NCBI GenBank assembly: GCA_013329615.1
Contig: DUKA01000051.1
Span: 4,790 to 11,434, forward strand
DNA length: 6,645 nucleotides
Source: Candidatus Bathyarchaeota archaeon
GTDB taxonomy: Archaea > Thermoproteota > Bathyarchaeia > TCS64
Direction: 5' to 3'
A program made the translations under genes and the position numbers. Positions 1 through 5,070 of this stretch are shown here, one piece after another. The stretch's first letter is position 1. Each line of letters starts with the position of its first letter. The notes beneath the pieces were generated by a model. That model had not been told where the DNA came from and did no database searches. It saw only the letters and a program-made list of their open reading frames with translations.

Positions 1-41
1 AAAAAATTTTTTTCTCGTTATGATAGGTAGCACGGTATACG

Positions 42-70
42 CCACCGAAACCATATATCCCACCGAAACC
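42..70 (+). promoter_or_regulatory. Putative BRE/TATA promoter of the DUF89 gene, inside an 11-bp direct repeat
   Basis: The exact 11-mer CCACCGAAACC occurs at 42-52 and again at 60-70, an 18-bp pitch. The repeats bracket the TATA-like CATATAT at 52-58. The first copy supplies a purine-rich CGAAA just upstream of the box, in the place of an archaeal BRE. A TATA centre near 55 would put transcription start near 81-83, giving a leader of only a few bases before the ATG at 89. The repeat is also readable in the frame of the upstream ATG at 20 (TET-x3-TET), so a coding origin cannot be excluded. Confidence 0.4.
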
Positions 71-88
71 CCCCACAACCGAACAACA

Positions 89-973
89 ATGAAAGTCGGC
101 TCAGAATGCGGCTACTGCATAATGCACCGCGGACACAAGATCATACAACGCAGCACAAACGACGAGAAGAAACGAGTCAAAGCCATGGAGGGACTACTCA
201 CCATGCTCGGCGAACGCTACCACCCCGACGCCGTCCCCAGCTACATAGGAGCCGAACGCTGCCGAGTCATCAAAACCATCACAGGATGCGCCGACCCATA
301 CGCCGACCTCAAAACCAAATCAAACACACTAGCCATGGAGATACTCCCACGCATGCGCCAATACGTCGACAAACACCCACCCGCCAAACGCCTATACGCC
401 GCACTCAAAGTCGCATGCATCGGAAACGTAATCGAATTCGACGTCCCCGGACACAGCGCCGACATAAACGAGGCACTCAAAGGACTCGAAGAAGGCTTCC
501 GCGTAGACGACTCCGAGAAGCTACGCAAACTCATCAAGAAGGACACAAAGGTGCTCCTCCTCACAGACAACGCCGGCGAGATCGCCTTCGACACCCTCAT
601 CGCCCGCGAACTACGCCGCCTAGGCGCACACGTCACAGTCGCCGTAAAAGCCGGACCCAGCCTCAACGACGCACTCATGGAGGACGCCGAAGCCGTCGGG
701 ATGACGAAAGAAGCCGACGAAGTCATCACAACCGGCGCAGACGCCATCGGCGTCAACCTCACCGAGACCAGCGAAGAGTTCAACAAACACTTCTACGGCT
801 CAGACGCCATAATCGCCAAGGGGATGGCGAACTGGGAGACACTCACCGAGGTCCCAGCCCCATGCCCACTCATGTACCTATTCAGAACAAAATGCGAACC
901 AGTCGCACGAGCCGCCGCAGCACCGCTGAACGTCAACATCGCGAAGCTCGTGCCAGTCGGCTGGAAGCTCTAG
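89..973 (+). CDS. DUF89 family metal-dependent damage-control phosphatase (ARMT1-like)
   Basis: The 294-residue product matches the archaeal DUF89 family. Characterised members are cytoplasmic Mn/Ni/Co-dependent phosphatases that remove phosphate from harmful or surplus phosphometabolites. Visible hallmarks are an N-terminal C7-x2-C10 pair, the helical-core motif CIGNVIEFD near residue 110, the metal-site motif DNAGEIAFD at 160-168 (Asp160 and Asn161 as expected ligands), a following LNDAL with Asp194 as probable third ligand, and KGMANWETL at 245-253. I chose the ATG at 89 because MKVGSECGYC resembles the usual family N-terminus and a TATA-like CATATAT lies about 33 bases upstream. An in-frame ATG at 20 would add 23 residues of unusual Thr/Pro-rich sequence. 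Codons here favour A- and C-ending forms and almost avoid AGG. The gene converges on the minus-strand tsaC-like gene and overlaps it by 4 bp. Family assignment is firm; the physiological substrate is unknown. Confidence 0.88.
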   Translation: MKVGSECGYCIMHRGHKIIQRSTNDEKKRVKAMEGLLTMLGERYHPDAVPSYIGAERCRVIKTITGCADPYADLKTKSNTLAMEILPRMRQYVDKHPPAKRLYAALKVACIGNVIEFDVPGHSADINEALKGLEEGFRVDDSEKLRKLIKKDTKVLLLTDNAGEIAFDTLIARELRRLGAHVTVAVKAGPSLNDALMEDAEAVGMTKEADEVITTGADAIGVNLTETSEEFNKHFYGSDAIIAKGMANWETLTEVPAPCPLMYLFRTKCEPVARAAAAPLNVNIAKLVPVGWKL

Positions 974-1581
974 GCGCGCAGAGCCGCCATTATCTCCTCG
1001 CCGCCCACGGGACCCTTGCGCAGGAGCCAAATCTCCTCCCCCGTGAGGTCCACAACCGTCGAAGACTCACCCCCCGGGGAGGCTCCACCGTCGAGGATTA
1101 TGTCGACCCTGTTTCCGAATATCTCACGCGCCTCCTCCGCCGAATGCGCCGGCTCGTCCCCCGAGACGTTCGCGCTCGTGCTCACAATCACCCCGCCGGC
1201 CATCTTCGCCAGCTTCTGCGCCACCGGATGAGGCGAGACGCGCACACCCAGTGTCGAGGCGCCGTGATTCACCCACATGCTGTACTTGACCTTCGCCTTC
1301 AACACCATCGTGAGGGGACCCGGCCAGAACCTCGCCGCGAGCTTCTCCGCCTCGGGCGTCATCTCCACAATCTTACGCGCCGCCTCGATGTCGGCGCAGA
1401 TGAGGGGCAGAGGCTTGTCCGCCCTACCCTTGATCTCGCATATCCTCCGAGAAGCGTCCGGATCGGAGGCTAGACAACCGATGCCGTAGACAGTCTCGGT
1501 AGGGTAGACGACGACCCCTCCCTCCCTCATCAGATAACCCGCGGCCTTGATCGCCTCATCGGTCGCCTCGAGGAACTTCAT
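970..1581 (-). CDS. tsaC: Threonylcarbamoyl-AMP synthase, short TsaC/YrdC-type Sua5
   Basis: The 203-residue protein is a single YrdC domain. This family makes L-threonylcarbamoyl-AMP from threonine, bicarbonate and ATP, the first step of the t6A37 modification of ANN-decoding tRNAs. In archaea the KEOPS/Kae1 complex then transfers the group to tRNA. Visible motifs are VVVYPTETVYGIG at 23-35, K51-x-R53 in IKGRADKPLP, FWPGPLT at 85-91, LGVRVSPHP at 111-119, and STSANVSG at 134-141, which supplies the Ser136/Asn138 half of the KxR/SxN signature. The length fits the short TsaC form and excludes full Sua5, which has an extra C-terminal domain. The start at 1581 is preferred over the upstream in-frame ATG at 1629: family proteins begin near here, and a TTAAAT box (minus strand, 1605-1610) is centred about 26 bases upstream. 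The upstream start would overlap the end of the cupin gene. Confidence 0.93.
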   Translation of the reverse strand: MKFLEATDEAIKAAGYLMREGGVVVYPTETVYGIGCLASDPDASRRICEIKGRADKPLPLICADIEAARKIVEMTPEAEKLAARFWPGPLTMVLKAKVKYSMWVNHGASTLGVRVSPHPVAQKLAKMAGGVIVSTSANVSGDEPAHSAEEAREIFGNRVDIILDGGASPGGESSTVVDLTGEEIWLLRKGPVGGEEIMAALRA

Positions 1582-1604
1582 ACAAGAAAACAACCCACGA
1601 ACCG

Positions 1605-1610
1605 ATTTAA
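1605..1610 (-). promoter_or_regulatory. Putative TATA box for the tsaC-like gene
   Basis: The minus strand reads TTAAAT here, in the 37-bp gap between the cupin stop and the tsaC ATG at 1581. Its centre is 26-27 bases from the ATG, the spacing from an archaeal TATA box to the transcription start, so a leaderless transcript is predicted. This suggests tsaC can be expressed separately from the cupin gene upstream. Confidence 0.5.
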
Positions 1611-1618
1611 GGGCGCCG

Positions 1619-1978
1619 CTACGCGACACCCGCGCCGATGTTCAAGATAACCGCGGGCTTATCACCCGTGTTGAAGAAGCCGTGAGGCACATTCGCCGGG
1701 AGATACACGACGTCCCCCGGACCAGCCGGCGCCCTCTCCTCACCCACCTGAATCTCACCCGACCCACTCAACACTATGTATATCTGCTCCTCCTTAGCGT
1801 GGTTGTGCATCAGGTTCGTCTCACCCGGCGGCACCGTGAGCCGCGCGACCCCCCTGAAGCTCTTGAGCATCTCAGCCTTCGGCGTGAACCTCCACACTAT
1901 CTGGTAGAGGACCTTCTCACCGTGTATCTCGTTCATCGCCTTCTTCGGCACGTCGTTGAGGTTGACCTTCTCGATCAT
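1619..1978 (-). CDS. Small single-domain cupin (cupin_2 type), function unknown
   Basis: The product has 119 residues, a usual size for a stand-alone cupin. Cupin motif 1 is at 52-79, with His58, His60 and Glu64 in the HxHx3E arrangement, followed by the expected glycines. Motif 2 is around 88-104 (GDVVYLPANVPHGF), with His99 as the fourth metal ligand. All four ligands are present, so a bound divalent metal (Fe, Mn, Ni or Zn) is likely. There is no signal peptide or second domain. Such proteins range from sugar isomerases and dioxygenases to simple metabolite binders, and nothing here identifies the substrate. It lies between the NikR-like regulator (51-bp gap) and tsaC (37-bp gap) on the same strand. 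A TATA-like element upstream suggests its own promoter. Whether it belongs functionally with the neighbouring metal-uptake genes is open. Confidence 0.85.
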   Translation of the reverse strand: MIEKVNLNDVPKKAMNEIHGEKVLYQIVWRFTPKAEMLKSFRGVARLTVPPGETNLMHNHAKEEQIYIVLSGSGEIQVGEERAPAGPGDVVYLPANVPHGFFNTGDKPAVILNIGAGVA

Positions 1979-2002
1979 AGCAGGGGAAGACGCCGTCCAC
2001 CA

Positions 2003-2014
2003 CTAGATAAATCG
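2003..2014 (-). promoter_or_regulatory. Putative TATA box for the cupin gene
   Basis: The minus strand reads CGATTTATCTAG in the 51-bp gap after the regulator's stop. The ATTTAT core is centred about 31 bases before the cupin ATG at 1978, which predicts a leader of about 4 bases. No Shine-Dalgarno-like sequence sits directly before the ATG. Confidence 0.4.
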
Positions 2015-2029
2015 TCCCAGCCGCTGGAA

Positions 2030-2413
2030 TCAGATTATGAGCAGCTTAACGTACTCGTTCTCCTCATTCCTCTGCAGCTCCGCCGAGAGTTCCCTGACCC
2101 GATCCGCCTCCCCCTCGAGAATGAAGAGCTCCATACACTTCCCCTCCCTGAACCTGTTGTGAAGCTGCGTGTGTATGAGATCGACGTACTTCCCCTTGAG
2201 CTGCGTAACGTGGTGCTCGGCGCCGTGGCTGTGAATCGCCAACAGTAGCCCACTCACCGACCCCTCCAACCTCTGCTTCTCCCGCCCATCCGTCAAAAAC
2301 AGCCGGATAGCCGCACGCATCACCTCGGAGCGCCCAGAGTATCCCAAATCTTCTTGAATCTTATTCAGTTCTTCGAGCAATTGGTCGTTGATTGAAAGGC
2401 TTACTATGGGCAT
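2030..2413 (-). CDS. NikR-like ribbon-helix-helix/ACT metalloregulator with altered metal site
   Basis: The product is 127 residues from the ATG at 2413; a GTG at 2416 would add one. Residue numbers here count that extra residue. The N-terminal strand and two helices (PIVSLSINDQLLEELNKI...GRSEVMRAAIRLFL, about 3-41) form a ribbon-helix-helix DNA-binding domain. Residues from about 50 form an ACT-like NikR metal and tetramerisation domain. Aligned by eye through ..YVDLIHTQLHNRFREGKCMELFILEG.., the ligands of E. coli NikR map as His87 to His86 and Cys95 to Cys94. His76 becomes Gly75 and His89 becomes Arg88. A local histidine cluster, IHSHGAEHH (61-69), could supply other ligands. It is transcribed away from a zinc-type ABC importer across an AT-rich 100-bp region, so it is a good candidate regulator of that operon and of itself. 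Fold assignment is strong; nickel as effector is doubtful. Confidence 0.85.
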   Translation of the reverse strand: MPIVSLSINDQLLEELNKIQEDLGYSGRSEVMRAAIRLFLTDGREKQRLEGSVSGLLLAIHSHGAEHHVTQLKGKYVDLIHTQLHNRFREGKCMELFILEGEADRVRELSAELQRNEENEYVKLLII

Positions 2414-2422
2414 CACGCATCA

Positions 2423-2487
2423 AGTTAATAATAATTGACCATCTAGATATCATTATTTATTAAGATTATACTAGAGATTTATTAACT
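2423..2487. repeat. Inverted repeat arms and direct repeats of TTATTAA in the divergent promoter
   Basis: AGTTAATAA at 2423-2431 is exactly mirrored by TTATTAACT at 2479-2487, a perfect 9-bp inverted repeat with 47 bp between arms. A third copy lies between them: TTTATTAA at 2456-2463 repeats exactly at 2478-2485, 22 bp apart. The three 7-mers start at 2425, 2457 and 2479, so spacings are 32 and 22 bp, close to three and two helical turns. This layout suits cooperative binding of a dimeric or tetrameric regulator on one DNA face. Because the region is AT-rich and TATA-like, chance or promoter function could also produce it. Confidence 0.45.
2424..2439. promoter_or_regulatory. 16-bp near-palindrome, candidate operator before the NikR-like gene
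   Basis: GTTAATAATAATTGAC is symmetric except for two pairs (2426/2437 and 2430/2433). It ends 11 bases upstream of the regulator ATG at 2413, where transcription would start, so a bound protein could block expression. Its left half is also one arm of the long inverted repeat. A role in autoregulation is inference. Confidence 0.35.
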
Positions 2488-2515
2488 GCCATCCTTGAGT
2501 GGGTAACGGTAAAGA

Positions 2516-3448
2516 ATGGACAAGCGCGTCCCCATCACCCTCGCCGTCATCGCCATAATCGCGGTGTCAGCGGGAGTCTACTACACAACCCAACAACAGG
2601 AAGAGAAGAACGACAAACTCGTAGTCGTCGCCTCATTCTACCCACTCGCCTACATGGCGGAGCAGATAGGCGGCGACAAAGTCGAGATAACAGCCCTCAT
2701 AGAACCCGGCGTCGAGGTTCACAGCTGGCAACCATCCGCCGGCGACATAATAAACTGCAGCGACGCCGACGTAATCATCTACAACGGCGTAGGACTCGAC
2801 ACCTGGCTACAAGACGAGATAATCCCCTCCATCGACACCACCGGGAAAGTAATAGTCGACACCACCCAAACAGTCACCCTATTCGAGAGCACCGAGGAAG
2901 AGGAGATCGAGGAGCACGGAGTCTACGACCCACACACCTGGTTAAGCCCATACGAAGCGAAGCAGCAAGCGGAAGCCATCTACGACGCCCTCGTAGAGGC
3001 CGACCCCGACAACACCGACTACTACACAACCCGCTGGGAGACCCTATCGGACAAGCTCACCGCCCTCGATGAATCATACACCACCCAGCTTCAGGGCAAG
3101 ACCAAGACCACCATCTTCGTCACGCACGACGCCTTCGGCTACATCGCCCGCCGATACGGATTTGAACAGGAGGGCATCATCGGTATCTCCGCCGACGAGC
3201 AGCCCAGTACGCAGACCCTCACCGACATAATCGACCTCATGCAGCAGACAGACACATACACCTTCTACATAGAACCCGGCTACTCCGACATCTACGTCCA
3301 GACCGTCAAGACCGAACTAGAGACGAGAACAGGAAAGACGGTCCAGATACTGACGCTCTACCATCTGAATGGCCCCCAGGGCGACCTCGATTACATCGAG
3401 CAGATGGAGAATAACCTTGAAAGCCTCCGCCTAGGTCTTGGATCATAA
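2516..3448 (+). CDS. znuA: Zinc/manganese ABC importer, substrate-binding protein (ZnuA-like)
   Basis: The 310-residue product is a cluster A-I (ZnuA/TroA) metal-binding protein that captures divalent metal outside the cell and delivers it to the permease. Residues 5-23 form a hydrophobic N-terminal segment with no lipobox cysteine, so it is probably a membrane anchor or uncleaved signal. The mature fold starts around KLVVVASFYPLAYMAEQIGG (34-53). Expected metal ligands are His69 in PGVEVHSW, His140 in YDPHTWLSP and His204 in FVTHDAFGY. The fourth family position, an Asp or Glu near residue 280 in many members, is occupied by ILTLYH without an acid. Three histidines favour zinc over manganese, where one is usually Glu. 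The loop before His140 is Glu-rich (127-133) rather than His-rich. The stop codon shares its last base with the start of the ATPase gene, so the two are very likely co-translated. Confidence 0.92.
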   Translation: MDKRVPITLAVIAIIAVSAGVYYTTQQQEEKNDKLVVVASFYPLAYMAEQIGGDKVEITALIEPGVEVHSWQPSAGDIINCSDADVIIYNGVGLDTWLQDEIIPSIDTTGKVIVDTTQTVTLFESTEEEEIEEHGVYDPHTWLSPYEAKQQAEAIYDALVEADPDNTDYYTTRWETLSDKLTALDESYTTQLQGKTKTTIFVTHDAFGYIARRYGFEQEGIIGISADEQPSTQTLTDIIDLMQQTDTYTFYIEPGYSDIYVQTVKTELETRTGKTVQILTLYHLNGPQGDLDYIEQMENNLESLRLGLGS

Positions 3449-4236
3449 TGGAGAAGCAGCCAGTCATCGAGGTCGAGGGCGTAACGATCAGCCGCTCCGG
3501 CGAACGGGTCATCGAGGATGCTTCATTCAAAATCATCCGAGGAGACTTTGTCGGGGTAGTAGGCCCAAACGGAGGCGGGAAGACCACTCTCCTCAAAGCC
3601 GTACTCGGGCTCCTACCCCGCGACTCCGGCATGATAAAACTATTGGGAACACCCGTTGAACAATTCCGAGACTGGCGCAGGATCGCATACGTCGGCCAAG
3701 ACTCAATAAACTTCGATCAGAGCTTCCCTCTAAGCGTCCGAGAACTCGTCAGCCTCGGAAGGATAAACGGGGAGAACATCGGACACCGCCTCGTTACCGA
3801 GGACTGGAGGCACGTCGACGAGATGCTAGAATTCATGGGCATCGCCGACCTCTCCGAGAAGCGCATAGGGCAGCTAAGCGGCGGCCAGAAGCAGCGTGTC
3901 TTCGTCGCCAAAGCCATGGTACGATATCCGGACGTGCTATTCCTAGACGAGCCAGTCGCAGGCGTCGACCCCGAGACCCAGGAGCGCTTCTACATGAAGC
4001 TCAGCAACCTCAACGCCCAGAAGGGGACCACGATCATCAACGTCAGCCACGACCTCTCATCAGTCTTCTGCAGGATGAACAGGGTTATCTGCGTCAACAG
4101 GAAGATCAACGTAGCCGACATCGGCGACGAAGCGGGTTTCACCACCGCCCTAAAGAAGGCATACGGCGACCATTTCCACTTCGTCTTCCACGAACACATG
4201 TGCGAGGGACTATTCGAGGATGACAGACCCGATTAG
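3448..4236 (+). CDS. znuC: Zinc/manganese ABC importer, ATP-binding protein (ZnuC-like)
   Basis: The 262-residue cytoplasmic ATPase powers the importer. All ABC motifs are intact: Walker A GPNGGGKTT at 39-47, Q-loop Gln84, signature LSGGQKQR at 143-150, Walker B VLFLDEP at 163-169, D-loop Gly172-Asp174, and H-loop His201 in NVSHD. The C-terminal tail after residue 238 is rich in possible metal ligands (His242, His244, His248, His250, Cys252) followed by acidic residues. Histidine-containing tails are seen in ATPases of this family, and a metal-sensing or chaperoning role is only a guess. The ATG overlaps the znuA stop (TAATG) and the last 17 bp overlap znuB, typical of a translationally coupled operon. 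Confidence 0.94.
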   Translation: MEKQPVIEVEGVTISRSGERVIEDASFKIIRGDFVGVVGPNGGGKTTLLKAVLGLLPRDSGMIKLLGTPVEQFRDWRRIAYVGQDSINFDQSFPLSVRELVSLGRINGENIGHRLVTEDWRHVDEMLEFMGIADLSEKRIGQLSGGQKQRVFVAKAMVRYPDVLFLDEPVAGVDPETQERFYMKLSNLNAQKGTTIINVSHDLSSVFCRMNRVICVNRKINVADIGDEAGFTTALKKAYGDHFHFVFHEHMCEGLFEDDRPD

Positions 4237-5029
4237 CCTCCTCGGGTACAGATTCTTCCAGTATGCGCTGCTGGGGGGATCGGTTGCGGCGCTCGTCTGC
4301 GCCCTCATCGGCCTCTTCGTCATACTAAGGAAGGAGTCGATGATCGGGGACGGTGTCGCACACATCAGCTTCGGCGGCATCGCCCTCGGGCTCTTCCTCG
4401 GCGTCAACCCACTAATCACAGCCCTCATCGTCGCCGTCCTCAGCGTCCTCGCAATCGGCTACATGCGCCGTCATGGACTCGCACAGAGCGACTCAGCCAT
4501 AGCAGTCATGCTCGCCATCGGCTTCAGCACCGGACTCATCCTAATCAGCCTCGCCGGCGGCTTCAACGTCGACCTCTTCAGCTACCTCTTCGGCTCAATA
4601 CTCACCATAAGCACGACGGACCTCCTCATAATCACCGGACTCGGCTTGGTGAGCATCGTAGTCGTCGGCGTCTTCTACAAGGAACTCCTCAGCATCACAT
4701 TCGACGAGGAGGCGTCCCGCCTCATGGGCGTCCCCGTCGATCTCCTCTCCAACATCCTCAACATACTCGTCGCGGTCACAATCGTCCTCAGCATAAAGGT
4801 CGTGGGGATGGTGCTCGTCGCCGCCCTCCTCGTGATACCCGGACTCACCGCTCTCCAGCTCGGGATGAAGTTCAGGGACACCGCCCTCGCCGCGATCCTG
4901 TTCGGCGTTGTAAGCGTCGTTATCGGCGTCTTTGCCTCAGCCGTCTTCAATGTGGCGACTAGCGGCGTCATAGTCTTCACACTCGTCGCCGTCTTCCTCG
5001 TCACCGCCGCGTGGCGTAGGCTGACCTAA
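4220..5029 (+). CDS. znuB: Zinc/manganese ABC importer, membrane permease (ZnuB-like, ABC-3 family)
   Basis: The 269-residue product is strongly hydrophobic, with about eight membrane segments by eye, beginning near residues 13-36, 46-62 and 63-81. ABC-3 family marks include RKESMIGDGVAHISFGGIALG (37-57), the cytoplasmic coupling segment FDEEASRLMGVP (161-172), which contacts the ATPase, and KVVGMVLVAALLVIPGLTA (193-211). It forms the transmembrane path for the metal and works as a dimer with two ZnuC subunits. The start at 4220 overlaps the ATPase gene by 17 bp; the next in-frame Met (41) would delete the first membrane segment. The stop lies directly before a short palindrome and the promoter of the next gene. 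No poly-T terminator follows. Confidence 0.93.
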   Translation: MTDPISLLGYRFFQYALLGGSVAALVCALIGLFVILRKESMIGDGVAHISFGGIALGLFLGVNPLITALIVAVLSVLAIGYMRRHGLAQSDSAIAVMLAIGFSTGLILISLAGGFNVDLFSYLFGSILTISTTDLLIITGLGLVSIVVVGVFYKELLSITFDEEASRLMGVPVDLLSNILNILVAVTIVLSIKVVGMVLVAALLVIPGLTALQLGMKFRDTALAAILFGVVSVVIGVFASAVFNVATSGVIVFTLVAVFLVTAAWRRLT

Positions 5030-5040
5030 CCTGTAAGGTT
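5028..5040. repeat. 13-bp perfect palindrome between znuB and the next gene
   Basis: AACCT-GTA-AGGTT starts inside the znuB stop codon and runs into the TTTAA box at 5039-5043. As RNA it would form only a 5-bp hairpin, weak for a terminator, and no long T-run follows. Its position overlapping the upstream edge of the TATA box makes an operator for the next gene equally possible. Neither role is proven. Confidence 0.35.
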
Positions 5041-5043
5041 TAA
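5039..5043 (+). promoter_or_regulatory. Putative TATA box for the small Cys-containing gene
   Basis: TTTAA is centred 30 bases before the ATG at 5071 and only 18 bases before the ATG at 5059. A transcript starting about 26 bases downstream would begin near 5067, after the first ATG, so the box favours 5071 as the translation start. Confidence 0.4.
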
Positions 5044-5070
5044 TGCCTCGCGGCGCAGATGCCTCCCCGT

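Larger units (their letters stand above)
2414..2515. promoter_or_regulatory. AT-rich divergent control region between metal regulator and metal importer
   Basis: About 100 bp separate the two divergent starts, and the segment is far more AT-rich than the flanking genes. On the plus strand TTTATTAA (2478-2485) is the best TATA candidate for the importer operon. It is centred about 34 bases before the ATG at 2516, predicting a leader of about 8 bases. On the minus strand TTAATAAATAAT (about 2452-2463) is a TATA candidate for the regulator. The same segment holds repeated TTATTAA/TTAATAA elements and a 16-bp near-palindrome, listed separately. This is the expected place for an operator controlling both directions. 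Exact transcription starts cannot be read from sequence. Confidence 0.6.

Noticed and set aside
32..67. Peptide TVYATETIYPTET in the upstream frame resembles the YPTETVYG motif of the nearby TsaC protein
   Set aside because: Only a short stretch matches, with about two thirds nucleotide identity over 24 bases and no similarity beyond. Coincidence with a simple repeat is more likely than a gene remnant.
20..88. N-terminal extension of the DUF89 protein from the ATG at 20
   Set aside because: The extra residues are not typical of the family, contain a DNA-level repeat and overlap a plausible TATA box. The family N-terminus begins at 89. It remains possible if transcripts start upstream.
106..1473. 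A 455-residue open frame on the plus strand across the DUF89 gene and antisense to tsaC
   Set aside because: Its translation is dominated by Arg, His, Pro and Thr without domain structure. It is the shadow of two well-supported genes in GC-rich DNA with few stops.
1582..1629. A 16-residue N-terminal extension of the TsaC protein from the ATG at 1629
   Set aside because: It would cover the TTAAAT promoter element and overlap the cupin stop, and family proteins start at about the ATG at 1581.
1547..2248. A 233-residue plus-strand frame opposite the cupin and NikR-like genes
   Set aside because: It is antisense to two genes with clear family motifs and shows no motif of its own.
2442..2475. 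TCTAG ... CTAGA dyad in the divergent promoter as a NikR-type operator
   Set aside because: Only five bases per arm pair and the next positions break symmetry. The TTATTAA elements and the 16-bp near-palindrome are better supported.
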